The position numbers and the translations under genes were made by a program. This document shows, piece by piece, positions 8,399-17,322 of a stretch of 64,000 nt of DNA; the first letter of the stretch is position 1, and each line of letters begins with the position of its first letter. The notes beneath the pieces are model-generated. The model was not told where the DNA came from. It saw nothing but the letters and a program-made list of their open reading frames with translations, and made no database searches. Source of the stretch: SFWF01 sp045638145 (GTDB lineage: Bacteria > Bacillota > Clostridia > Oscillospirales > Acutalibacteraceae); NCBI GenBank assembly GCA_045638145.1, contig JAZUAU010000005.1, positions 92,880-156,879 of the forward strand, read 5' to 3'.

Positions 8399-9553
8399 AT
8401 GAAAAAACTAATTTCTTTAATTTTAGCACTACTTTTAATTTTTATCTTTGCGGGTTGTAAGGATAAGACAAATGATAACGATACAGCAAGCGGTGAAACG
8501 TCGTCTACAGTTATAGAGAACGAGGCATATACTGCTACTTTTACAAGCAATTCCTTTGTTGAGATAGACAGCGCAGAGCTACTCGAAAAGGGGGATATGA
8601 TTTATTTTGTGAAAGAACTTGAAAGCGGTGACGTTATTACTTATACAATCTCTTACCAACAAGACAAACCCTTAAGCTACAATTCTACAAGATATTTAAC
8701 ATACGGTAACTTTGCAAAAATAGTGGATATAAAAGCTGAGGAAATCAACGATGAATATGTTGCTGAAAAACTTGATGAAATAGTAGATGCCTCTGCAAAC
8801 ACTGATTATTATATAGCAAAATCATTTCAGTTTGACGGATATATTGTTATCTCTCAGACCTATAAGGGACTGGATGATGAGAAGCATCCCAACTATGAGA
8901 ACGTTAAGAGTCTCACCCTCTCTCAAATGGTAAGTGATCTTGCGGACCAGGGCTTTGTTATAAGAGAGGGTAAAGCAGAGGACTATATTATAGTGGACAA
9001 CCGCACACCTCTCGAAGAATATGAGGGCTATGTCCCTCCCGCAATTGACACCGACAAGGACTATTATGCCGATATTGTTGTAAAGGGTCGCGGAACAATA
9101 ACCGTAAAGCTTGCGCCAAAGGATGCGCCTATGACGGCGGCAAACTTCGTCGACCTTGCAAATCGGGGATTTTATGACGGACTCACCTTCCACCGCATAA
9201 TTGACGGCTTTATGGTACAGGGTGGTGACCCTCTTGGCAACGGTACAGGCGGTCCCGACCACACCATTTTTGGTGAGTTTGAGGACAATGGCTTTAAAAA
9301 CGGCCTTAAGCATACAAGAGGTGTAATTTCAATGGCCCGCTCGGGCGACCCAAATAGCGCAGGCAGTCAGTTCTTCATTATGCACGAGGATGCGCCTCAT
9401 CTTGACGGAAGCTATGCCGCATTCGGTACAGTAGAGAGCGGTATCGAGATAGTCGATGCACTCTGCGAGGCGGCAGAGCCTACCGACGGCAACGGAACTA
9501 TAGCACCCGCCGACCAACCTGTAATCGAGAGCATTACAATCAGAAATTCATAA
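8399..9553 (+). CDS. Lipoprotein with C-terminal cyclophilin-type peptidyl-prolyl isomerase
   Basis: The 384-residue protein begins with a lipoprotein signal peptide whose lipobox ends FAGC (cysteine about residue 20), so it is expected to be anchored outside the membrane. Residues about 40-210 form an unrecognised domain. From about 220 the cyclophilin domain follows with TAANFVDLANRGFYDGLTFH, RIIDGFMVQGGDP and SAGSQFFIMHEDAPHLDGSY, which contain the active-site arginine, phenylalanine and glutamine residues. It probably assists folding of exported proteins. The N-terminal extension is longer than in usual cyclophilin lipoproteins. Confidence 0.88.
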   Translation: MKKLISLILALLLIFIFAGCKDKTNDNDTASGETSSTVIENEAYTATFTSNSFVEIDSAELLEKGDMIYFVKELESGDVITYTISYQQDKPLSYNSTRYLTYGNFAKIVDIKAEEINDEYVAEKLDEIVDASANTDYYIAKSFQFDGYIVISQTYKGLDDEKHPNYENVKSLTLSQMVSDLADQGFVIREGKAEDYIIVDNRTPLEEYEGYVPPAIDTDKDYYADIVVKGRGTITVKLAPKDAPMTAANFVDLANRGFYDGLTFHRIIDGFMVQGGDPLGNGTGGPDHTIFGEFEDNGFKNGLKHTRGVISMARSGDPNSAGSQFFIMHEDAPHLDGSYAAFGTVESGIEIVDALCEAAEPTDGNGTIAPADQPVIESITIRNS

Positions 9554-9556
9554 AAT

Positions 9557-9590
9557 AATCCCCTACGGTATCGTAGGGGATTTATTATTT
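9557..9590 (+). terminator. Rho-independent terminator
   Basis: The stem AATCCCCTACG / CGTAGGGGATT is followed by TTATTATTT. It separates the cyclophilin gene from the convergent LRR gene. Confidence 0.75.
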
Positions 9591-11577
9591 ACTCATACTT
9601 TATTTCTTCAAGCTTTTTAATCTCAGTTTCTGTTTGCTCGATCACCGCAGGCTGACCGTCGATTTTTTCGCTCAGCTTGCTAATTTCTGTTTGGAGCGCG
9701 GAAATTTCGCCTTTGATAGTGCTGATCTCTTCCTGACATTTTTTGCGCTTTCCGCCTGCAAAAATACCTGTAAGAGTAGCGAGGAGAGCTTCCTTCTGAG
9801 AAAGAGCTTCTTCCTTGGAAGCCTTCGTTTTTTCAAGCTGCTCAAGCTTTTCCTTGTCACGCGGTATTTGCTTTCTTATCTTTTCGATAGAAGCCTTTAA
9901 AGATTCAATATCGGCAAGGCGCTGTGCTTCCAAAGCTTTAAGCTTTGCAATTTTTCTTTGGCGAGCCTCCTCTGCAGCCCTTTCAGCCTCTGCCTTACGT
10001 TCCGCCTCGGATTTTATATATTCCCAATGGGAGTTGTCATCAGAAGCGCAATACTTTTCAATAACGGTGTTTTTGGGACTCTTTATGTAGTTGGGCTTCC
10101 AAGAGTAAAAAGCATCTTCACCTATTTCCTGAATAGAGGAGGGTAGAATAAAGGTTCGTGCGACGGCATCGGTGTTGCTGAAACTTTCAGCGCCGAGCGA
10201 TACGCAGCCCTCTGAAATTTCAACCTTTGTTAAAGCATCACACCATCTGAAAGCCTGGTCACAAACGGTTTTAACCGAGTGCGGAAGGTGTATTTCCTTG
10301 AGCTTTTTACATGACTCAAATGCTCCGTTGCCTATTTTTTCCAGTTTTGAATTTTCATAATCTTTAAAGGAAAAACTGCGAAGTTCGGTACAATAATCAA
10401 AGGCGCTTACACCGATAACGCGAAGAGAAGTTGGGAAAATAATTTCTTTAAGTGCTTTACAACAATTGAAAACACCGTCTTTGATTTCCTCTAACGAATC
10501 GGGTAATGCAACTTCGACAAGCTCGTTTAACGAGTTGAAAATTCGCGCGGGGATAAAGGTTGCACCTTCCTTGATGGTCAGCTTTTTAAGTGCGGGGAAT
10601 GCATAGGTAAGCGTGGGAAGCGATTCGACCGCTTTTCCAACAATAAGATGTTCAACCTGACATTTCAGTGAGGAAATGCCGGGTGCATCAATTAAACTGT
10701 CGGGCAGTTCGAGCGTTCCTACAAGTGATTTTGTCTGATAAAAAGCCGAACCTTCAATGGTTTTAAGACCCTCTGAAAAATGGATGGTTTTGAGTGAGTT
10801 ACAGGCCTGAAAAGCGAAGGAGCCGATAGTAGTAACTGAGGAGGGGATAGAAATTTTCTCAAGAGCGGTACAATTACTGAAGGTGTAGGATGGTATGGCA
10901 GTTAATTTATTGCTGAGCTTGATTCTCTTTAAGGAACTGCAGCGTTCAAAGACATCTTTGCCAATTTCATGAACCGAATCTGGCATATCAATTTCGGTGA
11001 TAGAGATACAATCGCAAAAAGCTTTGAAACCTATAGATTTTAAACGGGCTGGTAAAACGATTTCCTTAAGGGCTTTACACTCATCAAAAACCCAATCTTC
11101 GATATGACAAAGATTTTTAGGTAGTGTAACCTTCTCTAAATTGAAACATTCGCAAAAAGTAGATTTTTTTAGTGACATTATGCCATCTGGAATCTCTGCG
11201 CTTTTAAGAGAGTTGCATTTGTAAAAAGCATGGTTTCCAAGCGTTTCCAGAGAGGCGGGCAGATTTATTTCCTCAAGCTCGGTGCAGCCCTCAAATGCGG
11301 AAGGACCTATTTCAACAACGGTTTCGGGCAGTTTAACCGATAAAACTCTTTCATTATTTATAAAGGCGCTGTTACCAATTTTCAAAATATCATCGGGAAC
11401 GACAACGTCACCACCCTTGCCGTTATATTGAACCAAGACACCTTTTGAGTCTATCTCGAATTCTGCCGTAGATTCAAAAATGGTCATTTCGTTACCGCAA
11501 TACTCACAGGTCGCAGTAAATTTTCCTTCTTCGCTTTTTACCTTGGCACCGCAAGTTTCACATTTTAAAACTGCCAT
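9589..11577 (-). CDS. Zinc-ribbon, BspA-type leucine-rich repeat and coiled-coil protein
   Basis: The 662-residue protein has three parts. Residues 1-33 form a zinc ribbon (CETCGAKV...CEYCGNEM). Residues about 45-530 contain roughly twenty BspA-type leucine-rich repeats of about 23 residues, seen as IGxxAFxxCxxLxxIxLPxSL. The C-terminal 130 residues are a charged coiled coil rich in Glu, Lys and Ala. There is no signal peptide or membrane segment, unlike classical secreted BspA proteins, so it is likely cytoplasmic. LRR domains mediate protein binding; the partner is unknown. It is transcribed alone. Confidence 0.75.
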   Translation of the reverse strand: MAVLKCETCGAKVKSEEGKFTATCEYCGNEMTIFESTAEFEIDSKGVLVQYNGKGGDVVVPDDILKIGNSAFINNERVLSVKLPETVVEIGPSAFEGCTELEEINLPASLETLGNHAFYKCNSLKSAEIPDGIMSLKKSTFCECFNLEKVTLPKNLCHIEDWVFDECKALKEIVLPARLKSIGFKAFCDCISITEIDMPDSVHEIGKDVFERCSSLKRIKLSNKLTAIPSYTFSNCTALEKISIPSSVTTIGSFAFQACNSLKTIHFSEGLKTIEGSAFYQTKSLVGTLELPDSLIDAPGISSLKCQVEHLIVGKAVESLPTLTYAFPALKKLTIKEGATFIPARIFNSLNELVEVALPDSLEEIKDGVFNCCKALKEIIFPTSLRVIGVSAFDYCTELRSFSFKDYENSKLEKIGNGAFESCKKLKEIHLPHSVKTVCDQAFRWCDALTKVEISEGCVSLGAESFSNTDAVARTFILPSSIQEIGEDAFYSWKPNYIKSPKNTVIEKYCASDDNSHWEYIKSEAERKAEAERAAEEARQRKIAKLKALEAQRLADIESLKASIEKIRKQIPRDKEKLEQLEKTKASKEEALSQKEALLATLTGIFAGGKRKKCQEEISTIKGEISALQTEISKLSEKIDGQPAVIEQTETEIKKLEEIKYE

Positions 11578-11657
11578 AGAAAAACCTCCTTGAAAAGTTA
11601 AAGATTACATGGTAATCATAACATACAAAACTTATATTTGCAATAATCAATATGAAA

Positions 11658-11686
11658 TCAAAAAAGTCCCGTATAATCGGGACTTT
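11658..11686 (-). terminator. Rho-independent terminator for the minus-strand three-gene operon
   Basis: Read on the minus strand, AAAGTCCCG and CGGGACTTT pair around a short loop and are followed by TTTTTTGATT. It lies directly after the DMT transporter gene. Confidence 0.75.
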
Positions 11687-11689
11687 ATA

Positions 11690-12601
11690 CTAAACATTTT
11701 TCTTTTTTAATTTCAGCGGCGGAAGCTCGGCTAAAATAATTGCCGAAAACATTATAACACAGCCGATAGCCTCTCTTGCCGAGGGAATTTCTGACAGAAT
11801 AATTGCTCCCGAAATTACCGCGAAAACCGATTCAAGGCTCATAAGCAGGGAAGCCACGGCGGGCTCAGTGTTCTTCTGACAAACAACCTGGAGCGTGTAA
11901 GCCACACCGCTTGAAAGCACACCCGCATAGCAGATAGGAAGCCATGCGGCAAGGATGTTATTAATATTTGGTGTTTCGAAGATAAACATCAATACACCTG
12001 CGATAATTCCCGAAGTAAAAAACTGAATGCAGCTCATCTTAACGGGGTCGCAGTATTGGTCGAAGTGGTCAATTACCATAATATGCACCGTAAAGCAGAT
12101 AGCACAGAGGACCACATATGTATCTCCGAGGGAGAGTGAGAGGGACTCGGTCATACAAAGCAGATACATTCCCACAGCCGCAAGTAAAACGCTTACCCAG
12201 ATAATGGGGCGGACACGCTTTTTAAATAGGAGACCGGCAATCGGTACAAATATCACATAAAGCGAGGTAATAAAGCCCGATTTTCCAACCGTTGTAAATT
12301 TTATACCATACTGCTGAAGTGAGGCGGCAACAGTAAGCACAAGTCCGCAGCAAATACCTGCAATAAGCAATAACTGTTTATCCTTTTTTGTGGGCGGAGT
12401 ATATTCGGGATGTTTTTTTGTAGCTCTGTCGCGTAAATATATAACAGGAAGCAGCACAAGGCCGCCTATTATCGAGCGGAATGACTGATATGTAAAGGTT
12501 TCTACAAGCTCAGCACCCGCCGACTGTGCGACAAAGGTACTACCCCATATAAGGGCGGCAAGCAGAAGCCCCAAATTTGCAAAAAGCTTTGTTTTATTCA
12601 T
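11690..12601 (-). CDS. DMT superfamily (EamA) transporter
   Basis: The 303-residue protein has ten predicted membrane helices in two EamA repeats; the N-terminal helix carries LLAALIWGSTFVAQSAG and a second repeat begins near the middle. EamA proteins export metabolites or drugs using a gradient; the substrate cannot be deduced. It is the last gene of a tight minus-strand operon, three bases after the thioesterase gene, so it could export a product connected with that enzyme, but this is only context. Confidence 0.85.
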   Translation of the reverse strand: MNKTKLFANLGLLLAALIWGSTFVAQSAGAELVETFTYQSFRSIIGGLVLLPVIYLRDRATKKHPEYTPPTKKDKQLLLIAGICCGLVLTVAASLQQYGIKFTTVGKSGFITSLYVIFVPIAGLLFKKRVRPIIWVSVLLAAVGMYLLCMTESLSLSLGDTYVVLCAICFTVHIMVIDHFDQYCDPVKMSCIQFFTSGIIAGVLMFIFETPNINNILAAWLPICYAGVLSSGVAYTLQVVCQKNTEPAVASLLMSLESVFAVISGAIILSEIPSAREAIGCVIMFSAIILAELPPLKLKKKNV

Positions 12602-12604
12602 AAA

Positions 12605-13342
12605 TTATATATTCCTTAAGGTGAACTTTGCTTCAATATTCGGTTTGCCATCTGCGGTCGTTTTAAAGTAATAAGAGGTCTCGCCCGAATAGGATATTTC
12701 AGCTTTGCTTATAAATATTTCAAGCCTTTCGTGGAGCCTTGCCTCACCTACATAATTTATAAGGCAGTCGGTAAGATAATACTGCTCAAAGTTTGGAATA
12801 CATCCCCAGAGCAGGTCGAAATATTTTGTGTTGTTCATATGGAAATTGCGGTCGATATCACGAAATTCTACAAAAACTTGGCCCGCTGAAGCAAATTCGA
12901 TTTCTTTCGGAATACGAAGACGTGAGGGGATAGGCAACTCTAAAAGTTCACCATGACCGTAGCAGGAGGTGTCAAAATCACTGCCGCGAAGAAGTCTTTT
13001 CTCATTCATATCAAGAAGAGCCCAAGTCATAACACATTCGGCAACACGCTCACCGCCTGTATCAATGGTATAACAGCGGGGGAAGGCGGCACTTTTTGTT
13101 TCAACCGCCCAGGTAGAAACAGCGAGCTCCTCGTATTCTTTTATGGGCCTGTAAATTTTAAAGGCCGCTCTGCTCACGATAAAAGAAAGCCCTTTGTCAA
13201 AAAGCACTTGGTAAGAAGGAGAGGCGTTTCTCATATTTCGGTCTACCGTTTCCTGAAAATAGCGGACAATGGCAGAGGGTGTGGCATTGCAGTTTGTGTC
13301 AATGTCGTGTGACATTACCTCTAAATTGGTTGAATAAGCCAT
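12605..13342 (-). CDS. Acyl-ACP thioesterase (FatA/FatB-like)
   Basis: The 245-residue protein has the double hot-dog architecture of acyl-ACP thioesterases. The first half contains the region ending GLSFIVSRAAFKIYRP, and the second half has the catalytic motif DRNFHMNNTKYFDLLWG with conserved Asn and His. It would hydrolyse acyl-ACP to release free fatty acid. The ATG at 13342 follows GAGGTAAT. It sits between DUF554 and DMT transporter genes with three-base gaps, indicating co-translation. Confidence 0.85.
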   Translation of the reverse strand: MAYSTNLEVMSHDIDTNCNATPSAIVRYFQETVDRNMRNASPSYQVLFDKGLSFIVSRAAFKIYRPIKEYEELAVSTWAVETKSAAFPRCYTIDTGGERVAECVMTWALLDMNEKRLLRGSDFDTSCYGHGELLELPIPSRLRIPKEIEFASAGQVFVEFRDIDRNFHMNNTKYFDLLWGCIPNFEQYYLTDCLINYVGEARLHERLEIFISKAEISYSGETSYYFKTTADGKPNIEAKFTLRNI

Positions 13343-13345
13343 ATA

Positions 13346-14065
13346 TTACCTCACAAAACCGAGAATGTAATCAAAGAAATAATAAAGGAATGGTGATAGG
13401 AAGATTGCAGGCAGATAGTTCGCAACCTTAATTCTTGTAACTCCTATAAGGTTGAAGGCGAGACCGATAATAATTATAGAGCCTGTGCAGGTAATTGCGT
13501 TTGTTGCGCCCGCGTTCAGAAGCGGCGCAAGATAGGAAGCACCGAGTGCGATAGCGCCCTGATAAATTGTCAGTGGAATTGCCGAGAGCGCAACACCCCA
13601 GCCGAGTGCAGATGCAAACATAATAGCCGAGGTAAAGTCGAGAATAGATTTTATGTAGAGAGTTGTGTGGTCTCCACGAAGGCCCGAGGAAAGCGAGCCC
13701 ATAATTGCCATAGCGCCAACACAGAAAAGAAGGGATGCGTTTACAAAGCCCTCGGAAACCGAGCTTCCCGAATCGCCGCTTTTTTTGAATTTTGCTTCAA
13801 GCTTATCTCCAAGTTTATTCAGCGCACGATCTATATCAATGACCGTGCCGATAACTGCACCAAGCACGATAGAAACAACGGAGGTGATGGAAATTGCCTC
13901 GGCATTGCCCTCAAAAATAAGACCGCCGACACCTATGAAAACAACACAAAGACCAACACCAACCATAACGGCATCGGATACTTTTTTGGAAATTCCTTTT
14001 TTCATTAAAAGTCCGATAAGGGTGCCGAGCAAAACGGCAATAGAATTAACTGCAACTCCAAGCAT
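13346..14065 (-). CDS. DUF554 family integral membrane protein (YdfK-like)
   Basis: The 239-residue protein contains six to seven hydrophobic segments with MLGVAVNSIAVLLGTLIGLL at the N-terminus, LGAVIGTVIDIDRALNKLG in the middle and a glycine-rich C-terminal half, matching DUF554. No biochemical role is established for the family. It is the first gene of the minus-strand operon with the thioesterase and DMT transporter. Confidence 0.85.
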   Translation of the reverse strand: MLGVAVNSIAVLLGTLIGLLMKKGISKKVSDAVMVGVGLCVVFIGVGGLIFEGNAEAISITSVVSIVLGAVIGTVIDIDRALNKLGDKLEAKFKKSGDSGSSVSEGFVNASLLFCVGAMAIMGSLSSGLRGDHTTLYIKSILDFTSAIMFASALGWGVALSAIPLTIYQGAIALGASYLAPLLNAGATNAITCTGSIIIIGLAFNLIGVTRIKVANYLPAIFLSPFLYYFFDYILGFVR

Positions 14066-14102
14066 AACCTAACCTATCCCAAAAATATAATTCTTATAGA
14101 TT

Positions 14103-14268
14103 ATATCATAAAACCAAAGACGACAGTCTTTGTTAAGGCGAAGCCTTGCCGTGTTGCAACACGGTAGTTTTAATGATACAATTTTCTCAAACGAAAATTT
14201 TACATTTTCAAATGCCTTGGCATTTCGGCGGCGTTCCACCGCCGTCGGTTTGAGGTTATTATATCACT
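14103..14268. repeat. Hairpin-rich intergenic element
   Basis: The 310-bp gap between the divergent DUF554 and mntP genes holds at least five perfect short hairpins in a row: AAAGAC/GTCTTT, AAGGC/GCCTT, CCGTGTT/AACACGG, AAATGCC/GGCATTT and GGCGG/CCGCC. The ends are roughly inverted copies of each other (ATATCATAAAACC and the complement of GGTTATTATAT). It looks like a small non-coding palindromic repeat element; no coding frame is supported. Confidence 0.5.
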
Positions 14269-14308
14269 AAATTTCTCTAGTGTAAATTAAAAGTTACATA
14301 ATTGTTGT

Positions 14309-14336
14309 TTGCAATCGAGCAATTTTATGGTATGAT
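14309..14336 (+). promoter_or_regulatory. Promoter of mntP
   Basis: TTGCAA (14309-14314) and TATGAT (14331-14336) are spaced by 16 bases, about 40 bases upstream of the start. I looked for a yybP-ykoY manganese riboswitch and did not see its conserved core. Confidence 0.5.
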
Positions 14337-14375
14337 ATAGACATAATACGACATATTTTTAAAGAGGTCTTGAAT

Positions 14376-14945
14376 TTGGGTATTGTAGAAATATTTATCC
14401 TCGGCATAGGACTTGCCATGGATGCCTTTGCCGTTGCAATCTGCAAGGGGCTTGCGCTTGATAAGTTGAAGCTTAAGCATTATCTTATTGTTGGCGCTTG
14501 GTTTGGCGGCTTTCAGGGACTAATGCCGCTAATCGGTTATTTTTTAGGCAACGCCTTCGGTCACTATATTGAGAGCATCGACCATTGGGTAGCCTTTGGT
14601 TTACTACTTATAATCGGTGGTAATATGATTAAGGAATCCTTTGAAAAGGATTGTGATTGCTGTGATGGGAAGGATGGCGGGCTTGCCTTTGGTGCAATGC
14701 TTCTGCTTGCTATATCTACCTCAATAGATGCCGCTGCAACCGGCATTGTCCTTTCGAGCGAGGGGGCAAATGTCTGGCTTTCGGTAATCGTCATTACTGT
14801 GGTAACCTTTGTAATCTCGGCAATCGGTGTAAAAATAGGTAATGTGTTCGGAACAAAATATAAGTCGAAGGCGGAATTTGCAGGCGGAGCAATTCTTATA
14901 CTCCTCGGCGCAAAGATGCTGCTCGACGGACTAGGGTTTATTTAA
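14376..14945 (+). CDS. mntP: Manganese efflux pump MntP
   Basis: The protein of about 189 residues has six membrane helices in two three-helix repeats, each with an acidic metal-binding motif: GLAMDAFAVAICKG in helix 1 and STSIDAAATGIVLSS in helix 4. MntP exports Mn2+ and protects against manganese excess. A short acidic cysteine-bearing loop (CDCCDGKDGG) lies between the repeats. TTG 14376 is eight bases after AAAGAGG and gives the usual N-terminus; TTG 14370 is too close to the ribosome binding site. Confidence 0.92.
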   Translation: MGIVEIFILGIGLAMDAFAVAICKGLALDKLKLKHYLIVGAWFGGFQGLMPLIGYFLGNAFGHYIESIDHWVAFGLLLIIGGNMIKESFEKDCDCCDGKDGGLAFGAMLLLAISTSIDAAATGIVLSSEGANVWLSVIVITVVTFVISAIGVKIGNVFGTKYKSKAEFAGGAILILLGAKMLLDGLGFI

Positions 14946-14969
14946 ACTAAAATTTAAGGGGCGAAGAAG

Positions 14970-16400
14970 TTGAAAAAGAAGGTTTTAATTGCAGTTATAT
15001 CTGTAATATTCGCGCTTGGACTCTATGTAGGACTAGGCTTTGCCATAACCGAAAAGACGATAGAACTTGTCGGTGAAAGTGATATGAGCATCGAGGTGTT
15101 TTCCCAATATAGTGAGCAGGGTGCGGTAGCAACCGTAAAATACCCCCTATTCTTCGGATACAAAATGGACCTGTGCGTAGATATTTCGGGCGAGGTAAAT
15201 ACCAACACCCTTGGAAATTTTACTGTTAACTACACGACTGGTGGGCTTTCTGCTGAAAGAACGGTTAAGGTTGTCGATACCGTGGCTCCCGTTTTAACCT
15301 TTAATGAGGAGTTTATAACGGTCGAATCCTCTAAGAGACCCCAGACGGCAGAGGATATTAAGATTAATTTTACTGCACTCGATAATTTTGACGGTGATGT
15401 TTCGCCAACAGTAGAAAGGGAGCTGCTACAGGATGTGTGCCGCTATACTGTAAGAGATTCATCCGGAAACACTGCAACCTGTGATATTCGTATAATTCTT
15501 CTTGATAACGAGGGTGCAACCCTGAAGCTTAAGGGCAATTCCACTGTTTTTATGAAGATTAACACCGCCTATCAGGAGCTTGGCTTTGAGGTCAGCGACA
15601 ATATGGATGAGGATATTGAGTCAAAGGTTGTCATCGACAACAAGGTTGATATGACACGAAACGGCACCTACCCCGTGGTTTATTCGGTAACCGACGAGGC
15701 AGGCAACACCTCCTCGGTTGTCCGCCGCGTTGTAGTTTACGGCGGTAGCGATAAAGATGACTATGAAACGGTTATCCCCAACGGAAAGGTAATTTACCTA
15801 ACCTTTGATGACGGCCCAGGTCAATACACCGCAGAGCTTCTCGATATTCTTGATAAATACAATGTGAAGGCAACCTTCTTCGTTACAAACCAATTTAAGA
15901 AATACGTCCCCTTAATTGAAGAGATTGACAAGAGGGGACATACCGTTGCGGTTCACACCCTCACTCACAAGTGGTCAATATACGACAGCGTTGATAGTTA
16001 TCTCGAGGATTTTAACGCTATGAACGCAATTATCGAGCAGTACACGGGAGAGCCTACAAGAATTTTCCGTTTCCCGGGCGGAACAAATAACGCAGTCAGC
16101 AAATCCCACAACAAGGGTATTATGACAACCCTCTCGAAAATGATGGTGGAAAACGGATACACCTATTTTGACTGGAACGTAAGTACTAACGATACCTATA
16201 TGACCGACTCGTCGGAAATTATAAATTCGCTTATTAGCCAGATAAAATCTAAAAATCGTTCGGTAGTGCTTGGACACGACATTAAAAGGGCTACGGTAGA
16301 CTCTATGGAAGGCTTTATTGAATATGCTCTTAAAAACGGCTACACCTTTGAAGCCATAACCGAAAATACCGAGCCTGTACGATTCAGACCCACTAACTAA
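14970..16400 (+). CDS. Surface polysaccharide deacetylase with Ig-like (DUF5011) domains
   Basis: The 476-residue protein has an N-terminal signal anchor, two DUF5011-type Ig-like domains (one has DNFDGDVSP, the other ends NTSSVVRRVVV) at about residues 30-255, and a NodB-type deacetylase from about 270. The NodB motifs are TFDDGPG, HTLTHKW and RFPGG, followed by WNVSTND and VLGHD. It likely removes acetyl groups from peptidoglycan or another envelope glycan. TTG 14970 follows GGGGCGAAGAAG. It lies just downstream of mntP and may be cotranscribed with it. Confidence 0.9.
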   Translation: MKKKVLIAVISVIFALGLYVGLGFAITEKTIELVGESDMSIEVFSQYSEQGAVATVKYPLFFGYKMDLCVDISGEVNTNTLGNFTVNYTTGGLSAERTVKVVDTVAPVLTFNEEFITVESSKRPQTAEDIKINFTALDNFDGDVSPTVERELLQDVCRYTVRDSSGNTATCDIRIILLDNEGATLKLKGNSTVFMKINTAYQELGFEVSDNMDEDIESKVVIDNKVDMTRNGTYPVVYSVTDEAGNTSSVVRRVVVYGGSDKDDYETVIPNGKVIYLTFDDGPGQYTAELLDILDKYNVKATFFVTNQFKKYVPLIEEIDKRGHTVAVHTLTHKWSIYDSVDSYLEDFNAMNAIIEQYTGEPTRIFRFPGGTNNAVSKSHNKGIMTTLSKMMVENGYTYFDWNVSTNDTYMTDSSEIINSLISQIKSKNRSVVLGHDIKRATVDSMEGFIEYALKNGYTFEAITENTEPVRFRPTN

Positions 16401-16401
16401 A

Positions 16402-16433
16402 AAAGAAGGAACTCACCGAGTGAGTTCCTTCTT
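16402..16433 (+). terminator. Bidirectional rho-independent terminator
   Basis: AAGAAGGAACTCACC and GAGTGAGTTCCTTCTT pair almost perfectly. It lies between two convergent genes and has A and T runs on both sides. Confidence 0.8.
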
Positions 16434-16437
16434 CAAT

Positions 16438-17265
16438 TTATATCATTTCTATTAACTTTCCAAGTACCGATTCAAACTTTACACCGTACCAATGGTTGGG
16501 GTCATCCTGAGTGTTTTCAATGCAAAGCACCGTAAAGTCTGCCGCTATCTTTGCGGCACTGAAGGCATCGTGTCCACGCATGAATGCGCCCGTAAATGCT
16601 GAAGCATAAACATCGCCCGTGCCGTGACAACCCTTGGAAATCTTCTTGTGCTCGTAATAATTATAGTTGCCGTTCTCATAAACCACAACGCCCGTCATAC
16701 CCTCGCGGTAGCCAACACCCGTAAGTACAATAGTCTTTGCACCGAGAGTAGTAAGCTTTGAAAGTAAGATATCAATATATTCGCGTGTGTATTCGGTCTT
16801 ATACTCGGTATCGGTCATAAAGCAAGCTTCGGTAATGTTGGGGAGGATTATATCTGCCTTGCCGCAAAGACCTGCCATAGCACGCGCATATTCCATATCA
16901 AATATAGAATAAAGGCTACCGTTGTCGCCCATTGCAGGGTCTACGATGCGAGGCGCACCATCCTTGTTACAGCTAATCATAATGTCCTCAACAAAGCCAA
17001 TCTGCTTGATGCTTCCGAGGTAGCCAGTGTAAACGGCGTCAAACTTTATGCTTTCCTTTTCCCAATGCTCTCGGATAGAGGGCATATCGTCGGTAAGGTC
17101 ATGGAAGGTAAAGCCCGAAAAACCTGCTGTATGGGTTGAGAGCACGGCAGAGGGGAGAATAGCTGCCTCAACACCGGTTGCTGAAATAATAGGAAGCGCA
17201 ACAGTGAGTGAACACTGTCCAACGCAGGAAATATCCTGAATGGTTAAAATTCTTTTTTGTTCCAT
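16438..17265 (-). CDS. Pyridoxamine/pyridoxal kinase (PdxK/PdxY family)
   Basis: The 275-residue protein is a ribokinase-fold kinase of the PfkB/ThiD clan that phosphorylates pyridoxal or pyridoxamine in B6 salvage. The N-terminal TIQDISCVGQCSLTVALPI and the C-terminal CHGTGDVYASAFTGAFMRG (catalytic aspartate in the GTGD motif) are clear, as is VDPAMGDNG in the centre. The ATG is preceded by AAAGAAGTC on the minus strand, a weak site. It is transcribed alone. Confidence 0.88.
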   Translation of the reverse strand: MEQKRILTIQDISCVGQCSLTVALPIISATGVEAAILPSAVLSTHTAGFSGFTFHDLTDDMPSIREHWEKESIKFDAVYTGYLGSIKQIGFVEDIMISCNKDGAPRIVDPAMGDNGSLYSIFDMEYARAMAGLCGKADIILPNITEACFMTDTEYKTEYTREYIDILLSKLTTLGAKTIVLTGVGYREGMTGVVVYENGNYNYYEHKKISKGCHGTGDVYASAFTGAFMRGHDAFSAAKIAADFTVLCIENTQDDPNHWYGVKFESVLGKLIEMI

Positions 17266-17322
17266 TTTAAGACTTCTTTCACTTTTAAGATGTTTTAATT
17301 ATAATACTGAGGAAATTTCGTG

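Noticed and set aside
14270..14375. yybP-ykoY manganese riboswitch upstream of mntP
   Set aside because: The conserved loops and stems of the family were not found; only a promoter and ribosome binding site are seen.
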